Positions 33,690 through 45,128 of a stretch of DNA of 64,000 nucleotides are shown piece by piece; positions within the stretch are counted from its first letter, which is position 1, and the number at the start of each line of letters is the position of its first letter. The stretch covers positions 724,501 through 788,500 of the forward strand of contig NZ_CP025583.1 of the NCBI RefSeq assembly GCF_002865605.1, written 5' to 3'. Below the pieces are notes generated by a model, which saw only the letters and a list, made by a program, of their open reading frames with translations, was not told where the DNA came from and did not search any database. Origin of the DNA: Paracoccus jeotgali. GTDB lineage: Bacteria; Pseudomonadota; Alphaproteobacteria; Rhodobacterales; Rhodobacteraceae. The position numbers were made by a program, and so were the translations under genes.

Positions 33690-35162
33690 CTACAACGAAT
33701 AGATATCGCTGAACTTTTCTTCCAGATAGCTCAGCAGCGGCTCGGGCGTGACGACGCCGTTGCTGGCCTCTTCGATCAGCGTGGGCGCCGGGATCAGGCT
33801 GCCGTGGCGGTGGATGTTCTCGCGCAGCCATTCCACGGCGGGCGTCGCATCGCCGCGCCGCAGCGCCTCGTCCAGATCGGGCAGCGCCGCGCGCATGGCG
33901 CGGTTCAGGCAGCCCGCATAGACATTGCCAAGCGCATAGGTCGGGAAATACCCGAACATGCCCACCGACCAATGCACATCCTGCAACACCCCGTTCGACG
34001 GCCGGTCGACCGCCATGCCGAAATCGCGCAGGAAGCGGGCATTCCACGCCTCTTCCAGATCCTCGGCAGCCAGACGGCCGGTGATCAGGTCGCGTTCCAG
34101 ATCGAAGCGCATCATGATGTGCAGGTTATACTGCACCTCGTCGGATTCGGTGCGGATATAGCCGGGCGCCACGCGGTTCACGCTGGCATAGAAGCTGTCG
34201 GGATCGTCGATGTTCAGCCCGTCAAAGGCGTCCGACATGCGGTGGAACAGCCATTCGGTGAAGGCACGCGAGCGGCCGATCTGGTTCTCGGCGATCCGCG
34301 ACTGCGATTCGTGGACGCCCACCGACACGCCGCGTCCCAGCACGGTAAAGGCGTGGTCGCTGTCGATGCCCAGCTCGTAATTGCTGTGCCCGACCTCGTG
34401 GATGGTCGAATAGAGGCAGTTGAACGGGTCCGAGGGCACCACCCGCGTCGTCACCCGGCTGTCCTGCCAGCGGCCCGAGCTGAAGGGATGCACGGCCAGA
34501 TCCATCCGCCCGCGCGACCAGTCATAGCCGAAGGCGGTGGCGCATTGCCGCGCCAGCCGCATCTGCGTTTCCGGCGGAAACTGCCCGTCCAGCTGCGGGG
34601 GCTGGTGATCGGCGCCCATGACATCGTCGCGCAGTTGCACCAGACGCGGCCGCATGGCGGAAAAGATCGAGGCGATCTGGGCGGCAGTGCTGCCCGGCTC
34701 GTAATCCTCGAGCAGCGCGTCATAGGCGTCGCCGCCATCGGCCAGCGCCGCGGCCTCTTCGCGCTTGAGCATCAGGATTTCCGACAGCGTCGGCAGGAAG
34801 GCCGAGACGTCCTCATCCGCGCGGGCCTCGGCCCAGATGCCCTGACCCAGCGAGGTGATCCGCGCCAGCTCGGTCGCCAGCCGCGCCGGGATGCGGGTCT
34901 GGCGGCGATAATCGCGGCCGATCAACTCCAGCATGCGGCTGTCTTCCTCGTCCTCGGGCTCGGCCCGGTCCAGCCACTCGCTGATGCGGGGATCGGTGCG
35001 GCGCTCGTGCAGGACCGACTCGATGGCGGCCATTTCCTCGGCCCGCTGCTCGGTCGCGCCGCGTGGCATCACCGTTTCCTGGTCCCAGCCCAGCCGTTCG
35101 GCAATCGAGGACAGCGCCTCGGTCGTGCTCTGAAAGTTCATCAGTGCGTCGAAATCGCTCAT
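33690..35162 (-). CDS. M32 family carboxypeptidase (Taq type)
   Basis: A 490-residue cytoplasmic zinc metallocarboxypeptidase. The HEXXH is STIHEVGHSNYE and the downstream VGVHESQSRIAENQIGRS is the M32-specific motif with the third ligand Glu nearby. The N-terminal MNFQSTTEALSSIAERLGWD and the late GYIRTESDEVQYNLHI and MFGYFPTYALGN agree with family. The ATG at 35162 overlaps the COX15 stop by four bases (ATGA), so it is coupled to that gene, although no functional link is known. Confidence 0.94.
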   Translation of the reverse strand: MSDFDALMNFQSTTEALSSIAERLGWDQETVMPRGATEQRAEEMAAIESVLHERRTDPRISEWLDRAEPEDEEDSRMLELIGRDYRRQTRIPARLATELARITSLGQGIWAEARADEDVSAFLPTLSEILMLKREEAAALADGGDAYDALLEDYEPGSTAAQIASIFSAMRPRLVQLRDDVMGADHQPPQLDGQFPPETQMRLARQCATAFGYDWSRGRMDLAVHPFSSGRWQDSRVTTRVVPSDPFNCLYSTIHEVGHSNYELGIDSDHAFTVLGRGVSVGVHESQSRIAENQIGRSRAFTEWLFHRMSDAFDGLNIDDPDSFYASVNRVAPGYIRTESDEVQYNLHIMMRFDLERDLITGRLAAEDLEEAWNARFLRDFGMAVDRPSNGVLQDVHWSVGMFGYFPTYALGNVYAGCLNRAMRAALPDLDEALRRGDATPAVEWLRENIHRHGSLIPAPTLIEEASNGVVTPEPLLSYLEEKFSDIYSL

Positions 35163-36307
35163 ATCGCGGCCTTTCGGATCGAGGTCTGGTGAGGATAGCG
35201 CGCATGGTGCCGGGCGCGCAGGATCAGCACGAACAGCACAACGGCGCCAAACTGATGCCCAAGCGCCAGGCCAAGCGGCGCGGCGTGGATGATGGTCAGG
35301 ATGCCCAGCCCGATCTGGGCCGCGACCGCCACCAGCATGACAGCGAATGCGCCCCGTGTCACCTTGTGGGGCGAGCGGCGGGCGCGCAGGAAGACGACGA
35401 CGGCGAAGATCGCCAGCAGATAGGCGACCATGCGGTGGGTGAACTGCACGAAGGCCGGGTTCTCGAACAGGTTGCGCCAGCCAAGGGCGCTGTCCCACAG
35501 CGCGGCCGGGATCCACTCGCCGCCCATCCGCGGCCAGCCGGTATATTCGCGCCCGGCGTCGATGCCGGCGACCAGGGCGCCCAGCAGGATCTGGAGAAAG
35601 GACAGGTGCATCAGCCCGGTGGACATGGAAAACAGCTTGCCCTCGCCCGCGCGCCTCGCCCGCAGCAGCTCCGCCTCGGACCGCGAGAGGTCCATCGCAT
35701 ACCATGCGATCAGCCCGAGGATCGAGAAGGCGAGGCCCAGATGGACGGCCAGCCGATAGCTGGCGACATGGGTCAGCGCGGTGGTGGCGACGCCTGAATG
35801 GACCATCCACCAGCCGATGGCGCCCTGCAATCCGCCCAGCACGCCCAGCCCCAGCAGGCGCGGCGTCCAGCCGTTCGGGATGCGCCTGGTCGCCCAGAAG
35901 GCCACGAAGCCCACCGCCCAGACCAGCCCGATCAACCGGCCCAGCAGGCGGTGCGACCACTCCCACCAATAGATCCATTTGAAGCCGGCCAGATCCATGT
36001 CGGAATTGAGCTGGCTGTATTGCGGGATCTGCTTGTAGGCGTCGAACTCGGCCTGCCACTCGGCGGCGTTCAGCGGGGGCAGGGTGCCGGTCACCGGCTT
36101 CCATTCGACGATGGACAGCCCCGATCCGGTCAGCCTTGTCGCCCCGCCAAGCGCGATCATCGCGGCGACAAGGATGAAGATCAGCACCAGCCAGGCGCGG
36201 ATCGCCCGCCGCGCGCCTTTCGGCGCGGCATCTATCAGCCCGCCCGCGACCGGGGCCGGGCGCGGCGTGTCAACGGTGACGTCCTGAAAAACCGGGCGTT
36301 TGGCCAT
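35159..36307 (-). CDS. ctaA: Heme A synthase (COX15/CtaA)
   Basis: Oxidises the C8 methyl group of heme O to give heme A for aa3-type oxidases. The 382-residue protein has eight predicted membrane helices in two four-helix halves. Heme-ligand histidines sit in WEWSHRLLGRLIG, LTHVASYRLAVHLG, FTHRMVAYLLA and LALGHQFGAVV. GGATRLTGSGLSIVEWKPVTG is the hallmark N-terminal loop. The ATG at 36307 is used; a GTG at 36313 is possible. Its presence implies a heme-A cytochrome oxidase elsewhere in the genome. Confidence 0.96.
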   Translation of the reverse strand: MAKRPVFQDVTVDTPRPAPVAGGLIDAAPKGARRAIRAWLVLIFILVAAMIALGGATRLTGSGLSIVEWKPVTGTLPPLNAAEWQAEFDAYKQIPQYSQLNSDMDLAGFKWIYWWEWSHRLLGRLIGLVWAVGFVAFWATRRIPNGWTPRLLGLGVLGGLQGAIGWWMVHSGVATTALTHVASYRLAVHLGLAFSILGLIAWYAMDLSRSEAELLRARRAGEGKLFSMSTGLMHLSFLQILLGALVAGIDAGREYTGWPRMGGEWIPAALWDSALGWRNLFENPAFVQFTHRMVAYLLAIFAVVVFLRARRSPHKVTRGAFAVMLVAVAAQIGLGILTIIHAAPLGLALGHQFGAVVLFVLILRARHHARYPHQTSIRKAAI

Positions 36308-36380
36308 AAGCACTTTACCTGTGACATGCGGAAATAGGTTGTCAGCCTGTTACCCAATCGGCGCCGTGCCGTCCAGCCGG

Positions 36381-36841
36381 TCAGGGTGCCGCAGGTTGGG
36401 GCGCAGGCTGGGCCGGGGCCGGGGTGGCAGTGGCGGCCTCGGCCGGAAGCGAGCCCAGCACGCAACCGCTGCGGGCGTCGAAATCGCCGGGATAGTCAGG
36501 CAGGCGGTCGGGCTGCGCCAGCTCGAAGGTCGCGCAGACGCGCCAGTGCCGGGCGTCGATCCGCTCATAGCGATAGGCCGCGCCGGTATAGGGGTCGGCC
36601 AGCGGCGGTGGTTCCGGGCAGTAAGGCGCGGGGGCGGGGTGTCGGGCAGGCGGCCCAGCCCCTCGGCCAGGCAGGCGATATGGGCGCTGATCTGGCGCAG
36701 ATCGGACAGGCGGTTCAGGTCGCGCTTTTCCATGCGGGCCTGCATCGGTCCGCCGCCGATGACCAGCCCCGCGATCACCGCCAGCACCGCGCAGACCGCG
36801 ATCGTGGCCGCCGCGTATCCCCGGGCCTGAATCCTAATCAT
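36381..36841 (-). pseudogene. Hypothetical anchored protein, interrupted by a frameshift
   Basis: The frame from ATG 36841 (MIRIQARGYAAATIAVCAVL) has a membrane segment at residues ~10-32 and reads sensibly up to GLGRLPDTP, then turns into Arg/Pro/Ser-rich nonsense until 36350. Another frame picks up at that point with coding-like sequence (CPEPPPLADPYTGAAYRYER, DARHWRVCATFELAQ, DYPGDFDARSG) and stops at 36381. The two join if one base is restored in the G/C runs at 36628-36640. An intact gene would encode about 153 residues. It may be a sequencing error, a real lesion or a programmed shift. Family not recognised. Its start overlaps the end of the DUF5671 gene by eight bases. Confidence 0.7.
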
Positions 36842-37448
36842 TGGCCTCGTCCCGGTAATAGGCAAGGATCAGCCCCGCCACCGCCGCGACGATGGCGGAT
36901 TTGAGCGCGAAGCGAAGCGTGATCTCGCCATCCAGCAGCGCATAGATCGTCACCACGGCATCGCCCAGCAGCGTCAACACCGCGATCAGCAGCGTGATGG
37001 CGGCAAACCACCGCCGCACCAGCGACCGCCCCGCCGCCTGCGCAGCGCTCCGCCGCTGCGCCATGCGGTTCAGGATCAGGAAGACCGGCGTGAAGGTGAT
37101 CAGCACCGCCATCGGCCAGCGCAGGCCTGCGCCCGGCAGATAGGGCCGCTCGCCCGGTTCAGGCCAAAGGATCTCGACCAGCCGAAAGCCGATCTGGACC
37201 AGATGCGACGCCAGCATCCCCAGCGAGACGAAAAGCAGCCCGTATAGCAGCGCCTCGCGCGCCGAGACATAGGGCCGTGGCCGCGGCACCGGGGGCAGGC
37301 CGCGCAGCACCAGCCAGCCCGCCAGCGCGTCGGCGCGCTCGCGCTCGGCCCAGCCAGCGGCGGCCAGCGCGGCGTCGATTCCCGCCGGATCGGCCCCGCT
37401 CGCCAGGGCGCGGCGGATGAAGTCATGGATCAGCGCGCTCGGCTGCAT
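36834..37448 (-). CDS. DUF5671-like membrane protein
   Basis: A 204-residue protein. Residues 1-~50 form a soluble N-terminal region that includes two short helices (SALIHDFIRRALASG, AALAAAGWAERERADALAGW); four membrane segments follow (LLYGLLFVSLGMLASHLVQI, WPMAVLITFTPVFLILN, WFAAITLLIAVLTLLGDAVV, LKSAIVAAVAGLILAYYR). This layout resembles DUF5671, of unknown function. AGGGGGA precedes the ATG at 37448; the upstream frame is not needed. It overlaps the frameshifted gene by eight bases, so the two form an operon. Confidence 0.78.
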   Translation of the reverse strand: MQPSALIHDFIRRALASGADPAGIDAALAAAGWAERERADALAGWLVLRGLPPVPRPRPYVSAREALLYGLLFVSLGMLASHLVQIGFRLVEILWPEPGERPYLPGAGLRWPMAVLITFTPVFLILNRMAQRRSAAQAAGRSLVRRWFAAITLLIAVLTLLGDAVVTIYALLDGEITLRFALKSAIVAAVAGLILAYYRDEAND

Positions 37449-37531
37449 GGTTTCCCCCTGTGCCGCCGGATCAGGCCCAAAGCGCCACCGGCTGACAAGC
37501 GAAAAACTTTCCCGAAAGGGGATTTTTCCGC

Positions 37532-37560
37532 TTGCACCCATCGGCGGGACGACCTAAATC
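37532..37560 (+). promoter_or_regulatory. Probable promoter of tRNA-Gly
   Basis: TTGCAC at 37532-37537 and TAAATC at 37555-37560 with a 17-base spacer, about 40 bases upstream of the mature tRNA 5' end, which allows for a short RNase P-cleaved leader. Confidence 0.5.
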
Positions 37561-37600
37561 ACCGCTCACCGGCGCGAGACAGCGTCGGGATGAAACGGAT

Positions 37601-37675
37601 GCGGGCGTAGCTCAGGGGTAGAGCATAACCTTGCCAAGGTTAGGGTCGTGAGTTCGAATCTCATCGCCCGCTCCA
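37601..37675 (+). tRNA. tRNA-Gly (GCC)
   Basis: Full cloverleaf: acceptor GCGGGCG pairs with CGCCCGC, D-loop with AGGGGTAGAG, anticodon stem ACCTT/AAGGT around loop TTGCCAA giving anticodon GCC, and T arm GTTCGAATC. Discriminator T and CCA are encoded (37672-37675). It is followed by a terminator at 37689. Confidence 0.98.
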
Positions 37676-37688
37676 GTTTCACAGGTCA

Positions 37689-37712
37689 AAAGCCGGGCAT
37701 CGCCCGGTTTTT
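37689..37712 (+). terminator. Terminator after tRNA-Gly
   Basis: CCGGGC-ATC-GCCCGG extended by A-T pairs, followed by TTTTT, 14 bases after the CCA end. Confidence 0.85.
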
Positions 37713-37804
37713 CGCATTTGGGGCGATAAGTGCCTCTGCGCCAGCGGGCCGCGTGGCAGTCCGGTCCGGTGGCGCTGACAGACAGGAGGGGCTGACGCCC
37801 TAGC

Positions 37805-38053
37805 CTAATCCTCGATCTCGATGGCCAGCGCATGGATGCGCGGCACGATGTCGCCCAGGCTGCGATGGATCAGCCGGTGCCGCTCGACCCGGGACAGCGG
37901 TTTCAGGGCGGGCGCGGCGATGCGGATGCGGAAATGCGTCTGCCCGCCCTCGCGCCAGCCGGAATGGCCGCGATGCTGCTCGCTGTCGTCGATCACCTCG
38001 AGCCGGGTCGGCTGAAGCACCTGCAGGCTGTCGCGAATCTCGTCGGCAATCAT
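37805..38053 (-). CDS. BolA family protein
   Basis: An 82-residue BolA-type protein, starting MIADEIRDSLQVLQPTRLEV. It has the conserved SEQHRGHSGW-type segment (histidines thought to help hold a shared iron-sulfur cluster with a monothiol glutaredoxin), the THFRIRIAAPAL strand and RVERHRLIHRSLGD. Such proteins help distribute iron-sulfur clusters or regulate morphology. The ATG at 38053 is chosen by alignment to the family; the frame is open upstream without conservation. Divergent from the J-domain gene at 38121. Confidence 0.93.
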   Translation of the reverse strand: MIADEIRDSLQVLQPTRLEVIDDSEQHRGHSGWREGGQTHFRIRIAAPALKPLSRVERHRLIHRSLGDIVPRIHALAIEIED

Positions 38054-38120
38054 TCTGGCCCCCTTACATCCTGTTTGAAATAGCTTAGACTGCCGGCCCC
38101 AAGCAGAACAAGGCATGGAA

Positions 38121-38750
38121 ATGAGCAGCCAAGACCCATTCGGATTCGACCTCTCGGCCAAATCGGACAAGAAGCGCCGCACGCGCGGGCGGCGCGGCAT
38201 GACCGGGGCGTTTGAAACCTCGACCCGCGTCTGCGAGCGTGAGGGCTGCGAGGCGCCGGGCCAGTACCGGGCCCCGAAGAATCCGCGCAACCTCGACGAC
38301 TATTTCTGGTTCTGCAAGGAACATGTCCGCGAATACAACCAGAACTGGAACTATTTCCAGGGCCAGTCGGAAGAGGAATTCCAGGCGTTTCTGGACAATG
38401 CGACGGTCTGGGAACGTCCGACCAAGCCCTTTGGCCGCGCGGCGCAGGAACAGGCCTGGGCCCGGCACGGCGTGTCAGACCCGCTGGAGATCCTGGGCGC
38501 GAACGGCACCGATCCGTCGGTCCGGGCCGCCACCGCACGCCGCAAGCTGCCGCCGACGGAACGCCGCGCGCTGGACATCCTCGAGGCGCAGGAAAGCTGG
38601 ACCCGAACCCAGATCCGCAAGCAATACAAGGCCTTGGTAAAGGTTCTTCACCCGGACATGAACGGCGGCGACCGTTCGGACGAAGAGCGTCTGTCCGAGG
38701 TCGTCTGGGCCTGGGACCAGATCAAGGAAAGCCGCCACTTCAAAGAGTGA
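38121..38750 (+). CDS. J-domain protein with N-terminal Cys/His cluster
   Basis: A 209-residue cytoplasmic protein. The C-terminal ~60 residues form a J domain (ALDILEAQESWTRTQIRKQY, then ALVKVLHPDMNGGDR with the HPD tripeptide that stimulates DnaK). The N-terminal part has Cys38, Cys43, Cys65 and His68 (VCEREGCEAPGQY, FWFCKEHVREYN), a spacing that could bind zinc. This C-terminal J-domain layout is a conserved alphaproteobacterial protein without a well-known role. The start used is 38121 (AAGG eight bases upstream); an ATG at 38115 is possible. Divergent from bolA. Confidence 0.85.
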   Translation: MSSQDPFGFDLSAKSDKKRRTRGRRGMTGAFETSTRVCEREGCEAPGQYRAPKNPRNLDDYFWFCKEHVREYNQNWNYFQGQSEEEFQAFLDNATVWERPTKPFGRAAQEQAWARHGVSDPLEILGANGTDPSVRAATARRKLPPTERRALDILEAQESWTRTQIRKQYKALVKVLHPDMNGGDRSDEERLSEVVWAWDQIKESRHFKE

Positions 38751-38760
38751 GCGGCCGCGC

Positions 38761-39822
38761 CTAGTCGGTCAGCCCGTCATCCGGGTGCCCCTCGCGCGAG
38801 AGCATGACCGCGACCGGCCGCAGCCAAGGTATATGCGCGCAGACGATCATCACCGCGACCATGATCGGCACCGCCAGAAACATCCCCGGAATCCCCCAGA
38901 TCGCGCCCCAGAAGGCCAGCGACAGGATGATGCCAAAGCTGGACAGCCGCAGCGTCTGACCCAGCAGCATCGGGTCTATGACATTGCCGATGGCGAACTG
39001 CACCAGCGAGCAGGCAATGGCGATGAAGGCGGTCGTCCCCAGATCGCCGGTCAGCACATAAGCCAGCACGACCGAGATCAGCGTCGCCACGATGGACCCG
39101 ACCGAGGGCAGGAAGTTCAGGATGAAGGTCAGCAGCGCCACCGGCCCCGCCAGCGGCAGCAGCGCCAGCGTGAAGATCACCCAGACGCAGGCCGCCGTCG
39201 CCGCGCTGACCAGCGTCTTGACCACCAGATAGCGGTTCACCCGGCGCATGATCGAGGTGATGATCTTGCGGACCCGCAGCGCGGCCTCTTTATCGTGGTC
39301 GAGCAGGCTTTCCACCTTCAGCGGAAACCACGCCCGTTCCGCGAACATGAAACCCACGAACAGAAAGATCAGCACCGCCGCCGACAGCAGGTTCGACGCG
39401 CTGCCCGCCGCCGTCCGCATCCAGCCGGTCAGGTTGAAGTTGCGGATCGCGGTGTCCACCGTCTGCTGCGCCTCTGGCCCCAGCCATTCCAGCAGCGCCG
39501 GCAGCGCCGCCTGCATCTGTTCCGCATAGATGATCGAGGTCGTCACCACCTCGTTGATCTGGCTGACCACCGTGGCCGAGGCCCATAACAGCCCGCTGCC
39601 GATCCCGATGAGCGCCAGCGTCGTCGCCAGCCAGTTCGGCACCCGGCGCCGGGCGATGGCCCCGATGGCGTCCGAGGTCAGCGAGAAGATGATGATCGCC
39701 ACCGCAAGGCAGATCAGCATGAACCGCGCCTGAACCAGCAGGAACAGCAGCAGGGCAAAGGCGATGATGCCAAGAAAGCCGGTTTGCAGCCGTTCCCGCA
39801 GCAGTTCGTTCTGTGTCTGCAC
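38761..39822 (-). CDS. AI-2E family transporter
   Basis: A 353-residue inner-membrane protein with about eight hydrophobic segments. The first half has two helix pairs (IIAFALLLFLLVQARFMLIC, LATTLALIGIGSGLLWASA), then a periplasmic/amphipathic region, and later the family signature around LLPLAGPVALLTFILNFLP and the LLGQTLRLSSFGIILSLAFW segment. Members export autoinducer-2 or exchange Na+/H+; the role here is open. The start is GTG at 39822 with GAGGA upstream. It is 70 bases downstream of gyrA, a gap containing three imperfect copies of a 15-base unit at 39837-39880. Confidence 0.85.
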   Translation of the reverse strand: MQTQNELLRERLQTGFLGIIAFALLLFLLVQARFMLICLAVAIIIFSLTSDAIGAIARRRVPNWLATTLALIGIGSGLLWASATVVSQINEVVTTSIIYAEQMQAALPALLEWLGPEAQQTVDTAIRNFNLTGWMRTAAGSASNLLSAAVLIFLFVGFMFAERAWFPLKVESLLDHDKEAALRVRKIITSIMRRVNRYLVVKTLVSAATAACVWVIFTLALLPLAGPVALLTFILNFLPSVGSIVATLISVVLAYVLTGDLGTTAFIAIACSLVQFAIGNVIDPMLLGQTLRLSSFGIILSLAFWGAIWGIPGMFLAVPIMVAVMIVCAHIPWLRPVAVMLSREGHPDDGLTD

Positions 39823-39892
39823 CCGTGGTCCTCGTCTCAGGCTTTGGCGGCTCAGGCTTCGGCGGATCAGGCGTTGGCGTCAGGTCCGGGCA

Positions 39893-42760
<2,868 letters not shown>

Positions 42761-42842
42761 GTCTTGCGCCTCAATATCTTGTTGTGCTGCGGTATAGCAC
42801 CTACGCAGGCTTGGGTGCAACGCAAACCGGGCCGGGGGCGGC

Positions 42843-43325
42843 CTAGCTGCGGATGCCGCGCCCGCTGGCCGCCATGAGCCACATCGCGGTCAGCACCGCC
42901 GAGGCGAGGGCGTTCCACGCGGCCATGGTCAGGCCCAGGAAATACCATTGCGGCTGATCGCAGCGCACCACCGGCGCCGATTGCAGATGCGCCATCAGAT
43001 CCTCGGTCGACAGCCGCAGCATCGCGTCCATCCCGCCCGAACAGGCGGCAGGCCCCGGCCACCAGCCGGCCTCGACCCCGGTGTGATAGACGGCCAGCCC
43101 GCAGGCGATGGCGGCGGCAATGGCGCCCGCCCAACGCAGCAAGCGGCTGTCGGTCACGATCAGGCCCAGCCCGATCACCGCCGCCGCCAGATGCGGCCAG
43201 CGTTGCAGGATGCACAGCTCGCAAGGCGCATAGCCGATCATCTGAAAGCCAAGGGCCGCGATCAGCAGCAGCGCCGATCCGGCGGCGGCGGTCTGGGCAA
43301 GCTGGCGGGGGGTCAGTCGGATCAC
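42843..43325 (-). CDS. dsbB: DsbB-like disulfide bond formation protein
   Basis: A 160-residue inner-membrane quinone reductase that reoxidises DsbA. It has four predicted helices. The first redox pair is CELC ([14 protein letters not shown]), with the quinone-contacting Arg right after; the second periplasmic pair is the Cys in PAACSGGMD and in VVRCDQPQW. The start is GTG at 43325, overlapping the YqaA-like gene stop by four bases (GTGA), so the two are coupled. DsbA is not in the window. Confidence 0.9.
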   Translation of the reverse strand: MIRLTPRQLAQTAAAGSALLLIAALGFQMIGYAPCELCILQRWPHLAAAVIGLGLIVTDSRLLRWAGAIAAAIACGLAVYHTGVEAGWWPGPAACSGGMDAMLRLSTEDLMAHLQSAPVVRCDQPQWYFLGLTMAAWNALASAVLTAMWLMAASGRGIRS

Positions 43326-43900
43326 AGGAATTTCACCACATAGAAGCCACCCAGCAGGGCGGTCAGGAACAGCGCGAACATAAGGCCAAGCCGCCGCTCG
43401 ATGAAATCACGGATCGGTGCGCCGAAGCGATAGAGCAGCCAGGCCACCAGCAGAAACCGCCCGGCGCGGGCGATGATGGTGGTCAGGATGAACAGCGGCA
43501 GGGGCAGGGCGACCGCACCTGAAAACAGCGTGATGACCTTGAAGGGGAAGGGGGTCAGCCCGGCGAACAGCACCGCCCAGGCGCCCCAGGCCTCGAACCG
43601 CGCGGCGAGGGTGGCGAACTGCCCCTCCTTCCCATAGGTGGCGAGGATGGCGTGCCCGATCGTGTCCATGAAGGCCGCGCCGATCCAATAGCCGAACAGC
43701 GCCCCCAGCACCGAACCTGCCGCGCCCACCAACGCGATCCGCGCCCAACGCGAGCGCGCGGCCAGCACCATCGGGATGATCAGCACATCGGGCGGGATCG
43801 GAAAGAACGAGCTTTCGACGAAGGCCACGAGGAACAGCGCCAGCATGGCGTCGGGCCGGGCGGCCAGCCCCATGGTCCAGTCGTAGAGCCGTCTGAGCAT
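43322..43900 (-). CDS. YqaA/DedA-related membrane protein
   Basis: A 192-residue VTT/SNARE-associated-type membrane protein. It has ALFLVAFVESSFFPIPPDVL, the DedA-superfamily FxPxP motif with the preceding Glu, and the later GLTPFPFKVITLFSGA segment with re-entrant character, then two helices. DedA relatives are linked to lipid flipping and proton-motive-force maintenance. It is upstream of dsbB and overlaps it by four bases. Divergent from the metallopeptidase gene at 44038 across 137 bases. Confidence 0.88.
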   Translation of the reverse strand: MLRRLYDWTMGLAARPDAMLALFLVAFVESSFFPIPPDVLIIPMVLAARSRWARIALVGAAGSVLGALFGYWIGAAFMDTIGHAILATYGKEGQFATLAARFEAWGAWAVLFAGLTPFPFKVITLFSGAVALPLPLFILTTIIARAGRFLLVAWLLYRFGAPIRDFIERRLGLMFALFLTALLGGFYVVKFL

Positions 43901-44037
43901 CGCGCCATTCCCGCCGCGCCGGGGTGGCGCGGTGCCCCAAATGAACCGCGATCAGGGAACCGTCAAGGCTGCCCGGGCCTTGTCGTGATGACCGGCCGGC
44001 GCAGTCGCGCGGCAGATTGAGGATGGAGAGTTCGGCG

Positions 44038-44883
44038 ATGCAGTGGCGAGGACGGCGGGGCAGCAGCAATATCGAGGATCGGCGCGGCATGACCACCGGC
44101 GGCGCGGGCGGCATCGGGATCGTGGGGATGCTCGCGGTGCTGGCCTTCGGCTATTTCTTCGGCATCGACATCTCGCCCATGGTCTCGGACGTGTCGCAGC
44201 AGCCGACCACCGGCGAGCCGCGCGAGCTGACCGCCGAGGAACGCGAGATCGGGCAATTCGTCTCGGTCATCCTGGCCGAGACCGAGGATGTGTTCGGCCA
44301 AAGCGTGCGCGAACAGGCCGGGCAGGATTACCGCGACCCGCAGATGGTGCTGTATTCCGGCGTGACCCGCTCGGCCTGCGGGGGCGCGTCCTCGCAGATG
44401 GGGCCGTTCTATTGCCCGGTCGATCAAAAGGTCTATCTGGACACCGATTTCTTTCGGGTGATGGATCAGAAGATGGGCGCGGGCGGCGATCTGGCGGCGG
44501 CCTATGTCATCGCGCACGAGGTCGGCCACCACGTCCAGAACCAGCTGGGCATCCTGCCGCGCGTCACCCAGATGCGCCAGCAGGCGACCAAGCGCGATTC
44601 GAACTATCTGTCAGTGTTGACGGAATTGCAGGCGGATTGTTTCGCGGGGATGTGGGCCAGGAACTCGGCGCAGGATCTGCGCATCGACCGCCGCGACCTG
44701 GCCGAGGCGATGGACGCCGCCGCCGCCGTGGGCGATGACGCGCTGATGCAAAGCGCCGGACGCGCGGCGGTGCCGGATGCCTTCACGCATGGCTCGTCGG
44801 CGGATCGGCAGGAATGGTTCATGCGCGGCTTTGACGGCGGGACGCTGGCCTCCTGCAACACCTTCAAGGCGGCGGGGCTTTAG
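44038..44883 (+). CDS. Neutral zinc metallopeptidase, YpfJ/KPN_02809 family
   Basis: A 281-residue protein with an N-terminal cytoplasmic MQWRGRRGSSNIEDRRG, one membrane helix (GIGIVGMLAVLAFGYFFGI) and a periplasmic protease domain. The zinc site is AYVIAHEVGHHVQNQLG (HEXXH), with the downstream ELQADCFAGMWA supplying the third ligand. CGGASSQMGPFYCP and the final Cys may form disulfides. The GR-rich start and domain order match YpfJ. GGAGAG precedes the ATG. Natural substrate is unknown. Confidence 0.92.
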   Translation: MQWRGRRGSSNIEDRRGMTTGGAGGIGIVGMLAVLAFGYFFGIDISPMVSDVSQQPTTGEPRELTAEEREIGQFVSVILAETEDVFGQSVREQAGQDYRDPQMVLYSGVTRSACGGASSQMGPFYCPVDQKVYLDTDFFRVMDQKMGAGGDLAAAYVIAHEVGHHVQNQLGILPRVTQMRQQATKRDSNYLSVLTELQADCFAGMWARNSAQDLRIDRRDLAEAMDAAAAVGDDALMQSAGRAAVPDAFTHGSSADRQEWFMRGFDGGTLASCNTFKAAGL

Positions 44884-44899
44884 GGGGCGCGCGGCCCCG

Positions 44900-45076
44900 C
44901 TACCATCTGCCGCGGCCACGCTCCAGCGTCGCCCAATCCGGCCACCAGCCCAGCTTTTCCAGCGCCAGCATCGCCAGACCTGCCGCGATGATCCCGAAAA
45001 CCAGCTTGATCCGGCGCGGTCCGGGCGGGTTTCGCACCCAGCGCGACGCCCGTATCAGCCAAGTCAGGTTGTTCAC
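44900..45076 (-). CDS. Small membrane protein, 58 residues, GTG start
   Basis: Reads VNNLTWLIRASRWVRNPPGP, then RRIKLVFGIIAAGLAMLALE and WWPDWATLERGRGRW. One hydrophobic helix follows a basic amphipathic N-terminus, typical of a bitopic inner-membrane protein. The GTG at 45076 has AGGGGGC upstream. The RASRW-NPP-KLVFG-WP-W pattern is one I recall as a conserved hypothetical in Rhodobacterales, not named. It is opposite to its neighbours and its start is 52 bases from the divergent ratA start. Confidence 0.65.
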   Translation of the reverse strand: MNNLTWLIRASRWVRNPPGPRRIKLVFGIIAAGLAMLALEKLGWWPDWATLERGRGRW

Positions 45077-45128
45077 CTCTGCCCCCTGCGTTATGTGCGG
45101 CCAGACTTGCCAGACCACGGATGCCATT

